Source of the DNA: Jaltomata sinuosa
Taxonomy: Eukaryota; Streptophyta; Magnoliopsida; Solanales; Solanaceae
Reading direction: 5' to 3'
DNA length: 64,000 nucleotides
Assembly: GCA_003996215.1 (NCBI GenBank)
Contig: QJPP01000277.1
Span: 310,001 to 374,000, forward strand
The stretch's first letter is position 1; every line of letters begins with the position of its first letter. Both the position numbers and the translations under genes were made by a program. Shown here one piece after another: positions 12,060 to 23,919 of the stretch. The notes under the pieces were generated by a model that was not told the origin of the DNA, made no database searches, and saw only the letters and a list, made by a program, of their open reading frames with translations.

Positions 12060-12891
12060 GGTCGACCTCGCAATTGAATACAAGGATTGAGTCCTACGAA
12101 TTAAACCTTGAAGCCCGCACTTGGATTTCTATCTTTTGTGCCCGAATCATGCCTTCTAAGAATGAATTTGATGTGACTATCGATAAGGCAAGAGTTATAT
12201 GTGCTATAATAGAAGGTTTTCCGGTGAATGTGGGGCAGTTGATTATGCAAGAAATTCAACAAGTGGTTCTTGAAGGTAGCAAAAGTTTGATTTTCCATTT
12301 ATTGATTACATACTTATGCTACCAAGCTGGGGTCGCCAAGAGAGATGGCAAAAATAAGAGAAGGCCCAAAAAGATAGTTCACCCTTTGAAGAACAGAGGA
12401 GCAGTCCAAGTATCAAAGAAGAGGAAGATTGACGTGGATTCACTAGATTTTGTTCTATTCTCCGAATCTAGCGAGACACTAAAGTCAGCCATTGCTGCTG
12501 CAGCTATTGGTCCACTCAGAGTTGGGCCCCTGACTCTCCGCCACATCTCCAGCCAGATTTATGGCATGGATGCCGAGATTAGGCATATCATAGCGGGTTA
12601 ACCTTCAGGCCCGGGAGAGAGATCTACCACACTAACTTATGGTCCATCATCTTCCACTACTCCTACTGGTACTACCTAGCTAGTGTAGCGAGGGAGCAAC
12701 AACATGTTAAAGAAAGGTTGGAAAAGTTATAGAGGCGACAGAAAAAGCAAAGGGACCATGATCACACGTAAAGTAAATTCCTCACAAAGATGATGAGTAC
12801 TTTGAGGAAGCTATACGGATTTGAGAAGGAGGATGATGCCGACGAGGCTGATTGGGTCTTTTTTGGGCCCAACAGCTCTGGTTTAGAGTGA
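12060..12891 (+). pseudogene. B1 3' frame, putative plant transposon protein-like, N-terminus missing
   Basis: An open stretch at 12074-12601 encodes NTRIESYELNLEARTW, RVICAIIEGFPVNVG, LITYLCYQAGVAKRD, a basic SKKRKID and a conserved RHISSQIYGMDA. It aligns along its length with the C-terminal half of the B2 frame (7717-7157). After the stop at 12599-12601 the similarity continues in broken frames to the family stop TGA at 12889-12891. The first 180 or so residues seen in B2 are absent, because the B2-related rearrangement ends just upstream. Differences from B2 are mostly substitutions with conservative residues, suggesting that both copies descend from a frame that was once under selection. 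Confidence 0.6.
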
Positions 12892-14815
12892 TACAACCTT
12901 CAGGGAGCCTCTTTAATCCCTTATCTTATTTTGATGCAGTGAGGGCACTGCACTGTGTTAGTTGGGGGTGGATGGCATACTTTATCTAGCCTATTTTGCT
13001 TATCTATCCTATTTTACTTTGGATATTATTGTGCCCTTATCGGGCTTATTTTGGATATTATTGTGCCCTCGCCGCGCTTGTTTATTTTGATGTTGGATAT
13101 TTGGTGTGCCTTTGTCAGGCTTATTTTGATACTATTATACCCTCATCGAGTTTTGGAATTGATGGTTTAATTCTTTAGTTTCTTTACTTATAGCTTCTTT
13201 GGTTTCTTTTGTAGTGATTTGTTGGACATTTTGGAGCCAGGGGAAGTCTGAGTACCCGATAGGCTAAGTTGAAACTTGTGTTTTGGGTTTAATTTATGAG
13301 TTGGTGAATTCTAAGTAGCCGTATCAATTTAGATAAATGAATTGGCCCAATGATAGACTGAGTGATGTCATTCTTAAGGGAAATTTGTCATCTTTTGAGA
13401 TATTGGGGAGCATTGACTTGTTTGGTACTAATGGAGGTAGTCTTGTAGGCAAAGTGAAAAAGGCATACCCTTCTGAATTTTTTTGGTGAAAAGTGCATGG
13501 AAAAGAATGATGTTTGAGACAACTCCTTTAATCTTTTTGTGACTCTTAACGCATTAGTGGTGAAAATTTGGAATTTAAGGATGTGACTCCATTTTTCCTT
13601 GTTTAGGAAGTAAAAATTGACCCTTCTTGAATGATTCACACGCCATGTGTGGTGAGGTTTACTTAAATAATTCTTGTACTCGCATGTGTTAACTAGAACT
13701 TGCCCGGTTAGTCGTTAAATGCTAGTCTCAATTGCATTGGTTGGAGAAATGATCTTAGGACTTCTTTGTGATTGTTGAAGCCTACTTAGCCTTAAAAGCT
13801 ACCATTTCACGTAAACTGTATCATTAGTCACCCCTCTTGAGCCTAATACCTCTTCTTTGGCAACCTCGGTATGAGCCTTGACCCATTTTGAAAATGAACC
13901 TCTCTCTTGAACCCGTCCCTCCTTGAACTCTACAAGTGCAAAATCGAGGCTAAAAGCCTAAGTTTAGGGGTTGACAAAGGGTACCTTGGAGGAGTGATCA
14001 ATGAGCTTGTCTTGGTTTGTTTCCTAAAAAGAATTACGAAAAAGAAGGAAGAATTTGAAAAAGAAAAGCAACTAGGAAAGAAAAGAAAGAAATCCTCCAA
14101 GGTGTAGAAAATGATAAAAAAAATTGGGGCTTCAAATAAAATAAGTGAAATGGTGCCTTGTGTTGAATGTAAATGAAAGAAATGACTTTAGTTTCGAATT
14201 GAAAAAGTTGTGGAGAGTTTGAGGATTATATAGTTACTCAAATCCAAATGTGTATCCTACCCTCCCCCGAGCCTACATTACAAGCTTAGAAAAGTTCTTT
14301 GAGATCTCCGACTGATTGTTTTTGAGCTAGTGGCGAATGAAAATAAGGTCAAGATTATGGTTTGATACTTGTTGGTACTTGAAATTCCTTATGAGTGTGA
14401 GTTTTTTTGCATTTGTCCCTTGTGATTGTCTTTGTACATAATGAGTTTTTGGGACATTCGTTCTTGTGAGGGCATGCAAATTAGGATAGTTGGTGAAATT
14501 GATAAACTCTGAAAATGAGTCAAATGAGCATGTTTTGGTAAGCTAGTAGTTTGAGTCACTTCTTAAAGATTGGTTGTTGTCACTTGGTTGTTCTTGTAGT
14601 CGGATTGCATCCTTGAATTGTGTTTTGAATAGAGGGAAATGCTTAGACTAAGTTATCATGTGATTGACTAATCATTAGTACCAACCGAAGTCTTGCTTGG
14701 TGCTTGAAATGGATTCTCCTTGATTTGTAAGTGATGTCATTGCACTTGTGTGTGTGTCACTTGGATTATAATTTTGAGTTGCTTGAGGACAAGCAATATT
14801 TTAAGTTTAACGGTT
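12892..14815 (+). other. B1 3' non-coding tail with conserved blocks
   Basis: No gene. It holds four degenerate hairpin units GCCC-loop-GGGC (13032-13151), the CTTAAGGG block (13345-13388), and one AGGC-loop-GCCT module with a following G-run (13947-13971). The tail ends in AAGTTTAACGGTT just before the LTR, a weak polypurine tract. Confidence 0.65.
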
Positions 14816-15670
14816 TGATAAGTTGGTATTCTACCTACTTATTTAGCTTTTAATCTTATGATTTTGCTAGTATAAAGTGGAAAAATAGTGCAATTGACAT
14901 GAATTACTTCTATCTTGCAGGTTTCTGTGTTTTAGAAGTGTTCGGGAAGGATTCGGGTGAAAACAAGTCAACATGGAGATAATTAGAGTTGCTGGTCACT
15001 GGAAATAGAACGTTCATCGCGACTACAGGCCACAGCTCATGTGATCGTGGTCAACTAAAAGTCAACGCTACGCGACCACGAGGGCAGTGATACGCGACAG
15101 CGATGAAGAAAAAGACAACACATTGCAATCGCGAGGTAAGCTCACATGACAACGATGAGGAAATTTACAGACCATCACGATCGTGAGGTTCACTCACACG
15201 ACCACGATGAAGAAGTCAGCAACTTCAGGGCAGAATTGGAAATTTCCATTTTTGGAAACCCCAATCCACATAAAAGCTCATCCCAGCCATTTTGGAGAGA
15301 GAATCTGAATTTTACACAATTGTTCTTCAACCAATTCATCCTTAGTCTTAGAGTGAAAAACTTAGGGCTAGCTTGGGGAGCAATTTCATCCTCCAACACC
15401 ATTGTAGTGAAGAGTAGAAGCTTTTATTATAAAATCTTTAGTTTCTTTTTTCAACTCTTGCTTTGTATTGTTAAATCTATTAGTGTGTTGGTTGATTTTA
15501 CTTATTTTTCTCCTTGAACTTGGATAAGTTGCTTTAATTCTTTGCTATGTCAATCTTGATTACATTGTTCTCTGTGGGATCGACCCCGACTCCCGTCGGG
15601 TAATATAAATTTTATTTTGCTTAACGATCGCTGATATCTTCATCTTGGAGAGTATATTTGAGCATTATAT
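14816..15670 (+). repeat. B1 3' LTR
   Basis: Begins TGATAAGTTGGTATTC and ends near GAGCATTATAT, after which A1 pol sequence resumes. The end region (CTCTGTGGGATCGACCCCG, then CTTGGAGAGTATATTTGAGC) matches the E LTR ends. At 855 bp it is shorter than the 1.4-kb B2 LTR; roughly 500 bases of the middle are missing. CGCGACC/TCGCGAGG words cluster at 15015-15200. Confidence 0.8.
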
Positions 15671-17297
15671 GAAGTCATCTGAATACTCAAACTCTACCAA
15701 AGTGAAGCACTGGTCCCCCTAACCTCCAAAATCCATAACACCTGCTCGTAGCATATCCTCTAAAACCTAAATAGTCCACCCTGGCTGACCATCAGACTGC
15801 AGATGGAAATCTGTGCCAAGCTCAACCTGGATAGCCAACGTCATCTGAAATGACCACCAGAAACTCAACTATAAATGAAATACCGCAGTCAAAATAATAT
15901 GAACAAATACCCCGTGCAGCTGAACAACCTCTCTAATGTAGATTTTGATAACCTCTCAAAACTATACAAAGTTCTGATCCAACAGAAAGTGAATATACTG
16001 GATCCACTTAGCCATGACGAACCAACAACATCAATTTTCTGCAAGGTACCTGACAAGCCTACCACGAAGTCATTGCCTCTATAGAAGCCAGAATCCACCA
16101 ACTCTTAAATCATCAAGTCAAACCAACTCATTGTCTAAGGGCTGGATGCCGAAAGCCAAAAGTTTCCAATTAGCTACTTAAAATGCTAAAATCCCTATCG
16201 TTGTCGATGTTCGGCCTGAAGCAGCTGTCCTATTGTATTGACATGCAAACCACAAACTTTGAAGCATATCAATATACCATATACTTCTGGTCCTCCACTG
16301 GCATAGTCTGAACTGACGCTGAAATTCCCAAGCCCTCGAACTTTAGAGCACTCGCCTCACATTCATCAAACCACTAGAAGGGAAAAATCTTATGAATAAA
16401 TCTCATCAAATGTGTCGCAACCGATGGAATCCCTTCATAAATCATCTGAAATAACCTGCTAGCTCACACGGTTTGAGGCCCCAACTCTCAACACTGCTCA
16501 CATTCCTCCCTATTCCGCAAGTAAACTCAAAAATCATCAATGTACAATATAGAAACTGAAGCCTAATAAGCTTTGAACACACAACTTGTCAAATTTGCAA
16601 ACACTGTTGGTAGGAACCACACCTACACAAGGTTCCACCTTCCTTCTTCCTAAACCCAACTGAAACACCCCAAGGAGATATACTAGAGAAAGTCCTAAAG
16701 CTGCCACCTTACTCTCATAACTCTACTGGTGTCACCCGGTATGGCGGAACAGTAATGGGTCGAATGCCTGACACAACATCACTATCAAAGTTAGAACATA
16801 CCCACGATAAAAACTAGGTAAAGTAGGAGGAAAAAACACTGAATACTCACTACCCAGAGAACTGACCCAAGTAATGAACGTCAACACTATCCTCACAAAC
16901 GTACGCAAGACCATCGAAACACCCATTTGCCAACCAAACACCAAGATCTCTGAGAAAACATAACTTCCCTTGTTATATAACTACCAGTACCTACCATATT
17001 AACTAAAAGGTTCCAGGCATAAGATAGATAATGGTCTTGGAAAAACCACCCCAGACTACTAGATAATGAGATAAACAAATCAAGATAAAAATCACGGTGA
17101 AGACCACCAATTAAGATAACAGGGCCTATCATGCATCATAACCCCAAATAGATACCTCCTAAGATTGATACACTTGATCCATTACTAATAGAATTCTCCT
17201 ACGGGCTAGCTACATGCATAAGCACTACAAAACTCAAATAGTATACCCAAGCGAGAAGCAAGGTACGAATACAATTATACGCATACATGCAGACCCC
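15671..17297 (-). pseudogene. A1 pol remnant (integrase back to protease)
   Basis: On the minus strand this continues the pol gene broken at 3269. DNA similarity to A2 runs in order: integrase (15690-16090 against about 23050-23450), RNase H (near 16230-16430 against 24290-24480), reverse transcriptase fragments (16440-16700), and the protease/RT linker (16730-17110 against about 25180-25440). Gaps show that parts of RT and integrase are deleted. No frame longer than about 80 codons survives, so it cannot encode protein. At 17298 it is cut by A2; the next part of the gene is at 30486. Confidence 0.7.
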
Positions 17298-17302
17298 ATA
17301 TC
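17298..17302. other. Target site duplication ATATC, left of A2
   Basis: The five bases ATATC directly precede the A2 LTR. The identical five bases follow the other LTR at 30481-30485. A 5-bp duplication is standard for Ty3/gypsy integration. Confidence 0.85.
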
Positions 17303-18129
17303 TATCATGACCCAAAATCGGGTCACGATGGCACTTACGTAACCCTCCCCAGTAGGCAAGCTAACCCAATAAAATGAAAGATAATTTAAATAAGTTAAAT
17401 AAGGAAAGTGGAAGATAAATATAGGGAAAATAGGGGCCAATAGTATAGTTACATACCAACTGTAATAAATATACAGAAATGTCCCTATAGTGACCGAGAA
17501 GACAATATATGCACAAGAACCAACCCCGGACCTGGTGTCATCAATACAAGAGCCTTTAAAGTACGGAGTAGATATACAACAAGTACTATTTATCCAAAAT
17601 ACAAAATATAGAAATAAATGTAGATGGAAAGAAGAAAAAATCTCCAAAATGCCAGGAGCTCACCACAATATGAACAACAGCTGGCCACAAATGATTAGAG
17701 GATCTACGAGGGTGGCTCGTACTAGGTGCTGCATTTAGAAAAAGATGAAGAGGATAGTATGAGTACCAAAACAACGGGTACTCAGTAGGCATCATAGGCC
17801 GATCGAGCATAGAAAGATAATATATAATATAAATTATAGGAAAGTAAGCTAACTATAGGGATTCGCCTAAATCTAGTTATCAAAAGTAATACAGAACTAA
17901 CCGAGTTGATGGAGATAGAGATAATAAAACACTTAAATTAATGTAACCGACAATCCAAGTGCACTCAAGCTAATGCAATGAAATGAGAGATGATATGATA
18001 CATAAATGTATATAAAAAATGAAAGCAAAAAACCTAGTATTTGGTGCCCCAGGGCACCTAGAATTTAACCTTGGACTCATCAACATATGTATAAAAGTAA
18101 AACCTGGCTATGTGTTCATCGGGGAACCC
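17303..18129 (-). repeat. A2 3' LTR, distal part (interrupted)
   Basis: Matches 27523-28340 of the other LTR, starting TATCATGACCCAAAA. The match stops at 18129 and resumes at 20269, which marks the insertion point of G. Confidence 0.85.
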
Positions 18130-18499
18130 TATAACGATCGGGTATGTCATTATGGGTAGTCCAATCGTGCCAAGTTTTAGAGTTAGAAAACTCCAAGTTT
18201 GGGAGTTTGAAATTCTGGGCTAGGCTAGCCTCAACCAGTTTTAGAGTGAGGTGGAGTCTAGTGAAATCTGGGTAAGGATTGGTTTATGTGTCTTGTGTTA
18301 AGATAGTCTTTCATGTAGCTAAGACATAAAGGAGTCTGGGGGACTTTTCAAAATTGAATTTGGATAAGTAGAATTCCCGGAATCGCGTTTGACGTGAAGG
18401 GGTTATTTTGAGTCATCGGGGAAAGAAAGTGTGTTGTAAAATGGCTAAAACTGGGAAATTTATGGACATTCTGTCCATAACGAGTGCAACCGTCTGTAG

Positions 18500-18655
18500 T
18501 AGTGGCCTCCACTATAGTGGTGGAAAATACTGCTATAGCGCTGGTCAAGGCAGTCAACACCGCTTAAGACCACTATAGCGGAAGTCATCCGCTATAGCGG
18601 GACCGCTATAGTGGAGCGGAGACCGCTATAGTAGATTGGGTACCACTATAGCATG
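18500..18655. repeat. CCGCTATAGCGG word cluster in G
   Basis: About ten variants of the word CCGCTATAGCGG are packed into 150 bases at irregular spacing. The perfect 12-base palindrome is at 18589-18600. Many variants differ by C/T or G/A, as expected from decay of methylated cytosines. Confidence 0.75.
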
Positions 18656-19397
18656 CCGACAGGATTTTAATGCAGAAACTTTCCCCAAAAATATTCAATT
18701 TTCACAACTTCATTTTGGGAGAAGGGCTAGGCTATTCCAGACGATTTTCCTCCTTTTTCCTTCGAATTTCTTCCCTAAGGTAAGGTTTCTACTCCCCAAT
18801 CTTTGTACTACATTTCCTATGTAGTAGAATTGCTAGGAGGGAACTTGGGGAAAGGTTGGAATAACCTAGGAATGGTAGAATCCGGGGAAGGAAGGGGATT
18901 CCAAGCATGAATGTTCTTGGGCATTGTTAAAAGTATGTTATTATGATCATAGGTTGTTAAATTCTCTATATTTATCCGTAAAAATGATAGAAGTAGGTGA
19001 ATTAACGGTGGAAAAGCCTGGGAAAAGGGTGTGATGATCATGGGTGGCCTGGGGTTTGGGGATTTTGGGTAATCTGGGTATTGTGCAAGCCTTGTGTGTT
19101 AATTGTATGTACTTGTGTGTTATTTTAGACCAAGAACGAGAAAGGAATCCGGAACACGGGAAAGCTCGAGTTGAATAGAGCTAGGATCATTTCGAGGTAG
19201 GTGATGGCTTATGATTTCTGTGAATGTTGTATATTCTTGTACTCCTATCTAAGTGTTTGTATGAATTACATTGCTTAGGGAAGTTGTGTAGAATGTCTAG
19301 GGTTCCTGCTTTACAGTCTGTGATTTGGATGGTGTTTGCTTGTTGGTTTACAAGTTGTTTGATAATCTATTTGACTGTGTGTTATTGATATTCGATT

Positions 19398-19515
19398 GGC
19401 TAGGGTACCACGCCTGGTACGGGTATAACAAATGGTTGGCTTGGGTACGACGCCTGGTACAGGAATACTAACGGTTGGCTCGGATACCACGCCTAGTACG
19501 GGTTTACTATTGTTG
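19398..19515. repeat. 39-40-bp tandem repeat, three units, in G
   Basis: Units start at 19398, 19438 and 19477. Each carries GGYTMGGRTAC followed by ACGCCTGGTAC and ends with GGTT. Spacing is 40 then 39 bases. Confidence 0.8.
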
Positions 19516-20268
19516 CATCATTGCATTTTTATTGTTGTGTTGCATTGACTGATATTGGTTCTGCGAGGGGACCAGGCTGCTTATTGAAATGTGTTATTGG
19601 TTTGGTGGCCCTTGAGCGGCCGGGAATTTCTGTATAATTGTTGTGTTGGTCTTGGTTTAGGCTGGGTTGTTAATTGACATTTTGTGTTGTCTAGAGAGGA
19701 TCCCAGGGTGGGTCCGGGCTAGACGGAAAGGTATAGTTATTGGTATATGGTTGTGTCTTAGAGTATAGGTGGTGGATTTCATGCGGGAACAAGCTAAGTA
19801 GAGACTTGTAGTTTAGGTGTGTCTGTTGATATTGTTGCATGTCTTCCATACCTTTTACTTGATATTGTCGTACTGTTTATTTGAAAATTGGCTGATGATC
19901 CTACCAGTACACAGTGGTGGTGTACTGATACTGCACTTGATTTTATTTTGGTGAGTACAGGAAATCTTCCAGCGGCTGAGACGCGACCTCATCTATAGCA
20001 CCGGCGATTTCTGACTTCAAGGGTGAGCTGCTTGATCAAGCTACCTTGGATTTATCTCTAGAGTTTTAGCCCACTTATTTCAGGTTAAAACTACTTCCGT
20101 GTTTCTTTTTGGGGTTGCAGGGGTTGCATCCCTGTACTCTAGATATTTGTAGTAATGTTTGGTACTACGACTTTCAGTTTCTAGGGGGATTTTCCGCATG
20201 ATGATATTATGTTATAGTTCTTTACTTATTTAATTGTCACTCACGACGGTCTGGATCGTGACACACCC

Positions 20269-22350
20269 GAAATTGATCATCGGGCTCATTAACAGAAAAG
20301 TGAACAGAGAAAAGGTTCGGGAACATCCCTCGGACTTGCATAAAAGTGATACCTTTTCTTTCCTTTCAAAAAATAGTAGTAAAACCAAGATAGTTCCTTT
20401 AAAAATCCGAAAATCGTGATAAACATTGTAAACCTCTAGTCCCAAATCCCAAAATTTCCAGATTCAGAGAATACATCACACAACAAGGCAAAACAGGGCA
20501 AAACACCCTCCAACCAAGAGAACTAACCTGGAACTATGTCCAATCCGTGCTATGGCCTCGGGCCCACAGTTACACATGATGAAGAACAAAGAAGAAAGAA
20601 CGGGAATAACTAAAAAAATAACTAAGAACATCTACTCTACTTCTGAAAGCATACTAAGGATTCTAGGCTAGCCACAACAACTCTAAAAGCTCCTAAATTA
20701 AGTATAAATAGTAATAATTCTAATCTATGGTCTGAAATGGTCAATTTATACAAATTACAGTATTTAAGACTATTTCTACCCTAAGATCCAACCTAACATT
20801 CAATTAATTTATAAGATATAAAGTCTAACTAGACTTTAGGAAACTAAACTGTAACCTACCTCGGGGCTGAACACAAACACGAACTATCACTCATGCACCT
20901 TCCCCTTTCGAATAGCTTCAGAAATCTGCCACGCTATCAAGAACATAATCCACGTATCAAGATGAGAAGAATGAAAGCCATATTTCTATAAGGAAAATTG
21001 AGCCGAAAATATGGTCGGAAAATGACCCTCGGGGCCGGTGCAACAAAAAGGAAAAAAATTACAATCATGTTCGTAACGTGTTAAGGAACCCATTCTCTAA
21101 CGTTGAGAACGAACGGGACTCGTTTCGGGGCTCAAAACAACCCCGAAGTCCTACCAGTTCAAGGAGAATCTAAAAGGGAAACCAACAGAAACTAATGAAA
21201 ATAATGAGAATTAAGTAACAGAAAAGAGAAGAGGGATACAAGGGGACTTACCAGACAAAGAGGGATGGAAAATTGAGCTCTGGAATTTAGCGTAGGAGCT
21301 CAACAATAGAGGAAACTCATTTTTGAGGTGAAGGAAATGAAGGGGGAATATATATACTGCCAGGGTCCTTCTTCGCCATCGCAAAGGGACCCCATGCGAT
21401 CATGGTAACCACAGTGGATAAACCATCACGATCGCAAAGGCTAGCCATGCGGTCACGAAGAACAAGGAGGCAGGGGCTACATCGCGGTTGCGAGAAGAAA
21501 CCTCGCGATCGATATGAACAAAGGTGTCGGGTCCACATGCCCTTCATCACGGTCGCATAAAGGGAACCTAACGGTCGTGATGTCGAAAGAGGCAGACCAT
21601 CGCGATTGCGTGGCCCTCGTCGTGGTCGCAATTAAGGCCTTAGGTCTGCACATGCAACATCAACCAACATAAAGCTTTAAGGCAAAATGTTTCCAAATGG
21701 GCGCATGAGACTCATTCGGGACCCTGCATATGCAAATAAACTTTGTTACCGCACCAAAAATGACATTCCAGACTCAAAGAAATCAACAAAATTCCCAATG
21801 GAGGTCGATTTTAAAAAAAGTGGACCCTGCGCCCAAAACCAACTTTTTGCCAACTCTTCCTAAATGGAACTCAATGGCCCAAAGCAAGTCTAGAAGCCTA
21901 AGGACCCGAACTAAAGATCTTTCTATCCCAAAGTCAACATTTCAGAGCTAATAGCGCTAACAAAATTTCCATCTGAGGCCGTCTTCTCTGAATGTTGACC
22001 AAAGTCAACTCTACAAGCCTAACTAGCCTAAAAACATAGAAAATAAGACAAAACTAAACCGAAAGCTCCCACACCCCGACCAAAGGTCCCACTAGACCAA
22101 AATCCCCACTCCTGAGCTAACAGAACTGTCAGAAATCAATTACGAGCATGTTCACCAAGAAAGTTGACCAAAGTCGATGATTTCCTAAGTTTAAGTTCTA
22201 AAACAGGGAAATGGCCATATCGACCTAAACAACGGCCCAGGCACCAAGCCGTCAGTCCCGACAAGTCATAAATGACCTGTAGCCATTGTGAGAAAGCTCA
22301 AAATATAGAAAAAGCACAAAAAATAGAAAATGACCTAGAGGGTCATTACA
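20269..22350 (-). repeat. A2 3' LTR, proximal part
   Basis: Pairs with 28340-30480 of the other LTR and ends on the plus strand at GGTCATTACA, i.e. TGTAATGACC on the minus strand. It includes the GCGATCGC-type word cluster (21370-21640) and two inverted TTGAC pairs (21994-22009 and 22163-22178, the second imperfect). Confidence 0.85.
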
Positions 22351-22803
22351 ACATCCACTACTAAAAGGACTTTCATCCTCAAAAGTTAAAGAAAGGATAG
22401 TACCTGAAGGCTCAAAAAGGCAAGGATAGAGGGTCTGTATGTCGTTCTCAATCTCCCAAGTAGCCTCCTCGATAGGACAATGCAGCCACTGAACCTTAAG
22501 TGACGGAATCTCCTTAGACCTCAACTTCCTTATCTTCCTGTCCAAAATAGCAACAGGCTACTCCTTAAAGGCTAGAGACTCATCCAACAGAAAAGAATCC
22601 CATTGAAGCATGTGAGACTCATACAGAATATACCGCCGCAACATAGAAACATGAAAAATCAGATGAACACTGGAAAGAGCAGGAGGCATGGCCAACTCAT
22701 AAGCAACTTCCCCAATGCGATGAAGGATCTCAAATGGCCTAATAAACCTAGGACTGAGCTTACCCTTCCTCCCGAACCTCATCACACCCTTTATGGGTGA
22801 CAC
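22351..22803 (-). pseudogene. A2 integrase tail and chromodomain-like end
   Basis: Reading from 22803, the GVMRFGRKGKLSPRFIRPFE motif of the gypsy integrase C-terminus is followed by SSVHLIFHVSMLRRY. After a stop near 22556 comes VAILDRKIRKLRSKEIPSLKV with the aromatic/acidic pattern EEATWEIENDI of the chromodomain-like tail. In chromoviruses this tail directs integration into heterochromatin. It is in the same frame as all upstream pol sequence back to 24945, separated only by stops. The tail finishes next to the polypurine region and LTR boundary at 22350. Confidence 0.75.
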
Positions 22804-23760
22804 CTAAAGAAACACAGGATCACCAACCATGAACTCTAAATCCCAAACTCTCCAGTCAGCATAGCTCTTTTGTCTACTCTTGGCAGTGCAAAGTCTCTCC
22901 TGAATGAGCCGAACTCTATCCATAAAATCACAAGGCAAGTTAGTACCCCATGGTCTAACGTTGAAGGCATCAAACAAACCCACCGGAGATCTGCACTGCC
23001 TTCTATACAATGCCTCAAATGGAGCCATCTGGATGTTGGAATGGTAACTATTATTATATGCAAACTCTGCCAAGGCTAAGCACTGGTCCCACTGACCCCA
23101 AAATCAATAACACAAGCTCACAATATATCCTCTAGAACCTGAATAGTGAACACTGACTGACCGTCAGTCTACGGATGAAAGAAAGTGCTAAGCTCAACTC
23201 TAGTACCGAACTCCCTTTGAATAGACCTCCAAAACCACAAAGTAAACTGAGTACCACAGTCAGAAATGATAGAAACTGGCACACCATGCAAGTGGACAAT
23301 CTCACGAATGTAGATTTGGGCCAACCTCTCAGAACTGTAGGAAGTCTGAACCGGCAGGAAGTGTAGACTTCGTCAACCTATCCATGATGACCTAAATAGC
23401 ATCAAATATCTACAAAGTATGTGGCAAACCAACTACGAAGTCCATAGCTATCCGCTCCCATTTCCACTACGGAATGGGTAGACTTTGAGTCAAACCACCT
23501 CGTCTCTGGTGGTCAAACTTCACCTGCTGATAGTTCAAACACCTAGACACAAAAATTGAGATAACCCTCTTCATCCCACACCACCAGTAGTGTTGCCTCA
23601 AGTCATGATACATCTTAGCTACATCAGGATTAATGGAATACCTAGAACAATGAGCCTTCTCCAAGATAAATCTAACAAGGTTACCAACTCTAGGAACGCA
23701 GATACGACCCTCAATCCTCAAAACACTCTACGAATCTAACATCGCCTTCCTAACCTCACC
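22804..23760 (-). pseudogene. A2 integrase core
   Basis: The N-terminal zinc-binding part begins near 23721 with EKAHCSRYSINPDVAKMYHDL and ends in a degenerate CLNYQQ where the family has two cysteines (CPNCQ), so the second cysteine is lost. The catalytic core shows MDFVVGLP with the first aspartate, IISDCGTQF with the second, and IQVLEDIL with the glutamate. Next comes FAYNNSYHSNIQMAPFEALY. Several in-frame stops, for example in the HP-stop-TDGQ motif, break it. Integrase inserts the cDNA copy into host DNA. All of it stays in the frame of the RNase H upstream. Confidence 0.8.
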
Positions 23761-23919
23761 CCTCAACACCTTGTCATGAATGTACCTCAACCTCACATCA
23801 TCAAAATGATATGCCCGAATCTTCTCTAACAAAGAAGATCTAGCCTCAACAAAAGTAAAAATATGGCCTGGCTCAGAAATATCAAGTCTAACCAACCTAT
23901 TTGCCAAGGACTGGATTTC

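Larger units (their letters stand above)
3269..15670 (+). mobile_element. B1, Athila-like LTR element (plus strand), composite with B2 inside
   Basis: Both ends carry the same LTR start (TGATAAGTTGGTATTCTACC at 3269 and 14816), and A1 pol sequence stops at the left edge and resumes at the right. The flanks share GAAGT (3263-3267 and 15671-15675), a probable target duplication one base out of register with the LTR ends. Only the first 211 bases of the left LTR survive. B2 follows, and then B1 resumes well inside its 3' half, so the rest of the left LTR, the primer site and any gag or pol are gone. Confidence 0.65.
18130..20263 (+). mobile_element. G, solo LTR inserted in A2 LTR (plus strand)
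   Basis: The intervening 2134 bases have no counterpart in the other A2 LTR. The segment begins TATAACGATC (probably once TGATAACG) and ends GATCGTGACA, and is flanked by AACCC (18125-18129) and CACCC (20264-20268), a 5-bp duplication with one mismatch. There is no primer site, internal region or second LTR, so it is a solo LTR left by recombination between two LTRs. It contains CTATAGCGG words at 18500-18655 and a three-unit tandem repeat at 19398-19515. Confidence 0.75.

Noticed and set aside
15146..15517. 123-codon plus-strand frame
   Set aside because: It spans the word cluster and middle of the B1 LTR; an open frame by chance in LTR DNA.
3263..15675. Certain target duplication GAAGT for B1
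   Set aside because: The five bases match, but the left copy is separated from TGATAAG by one extra T and the right LTR end is decayed, so I treat it only as probable.
17490..17738. 82-codon plus-strand frame
   Set aside because: It is antisense to the A2 LTR and not conserved as an open frame in the other LTR copy.
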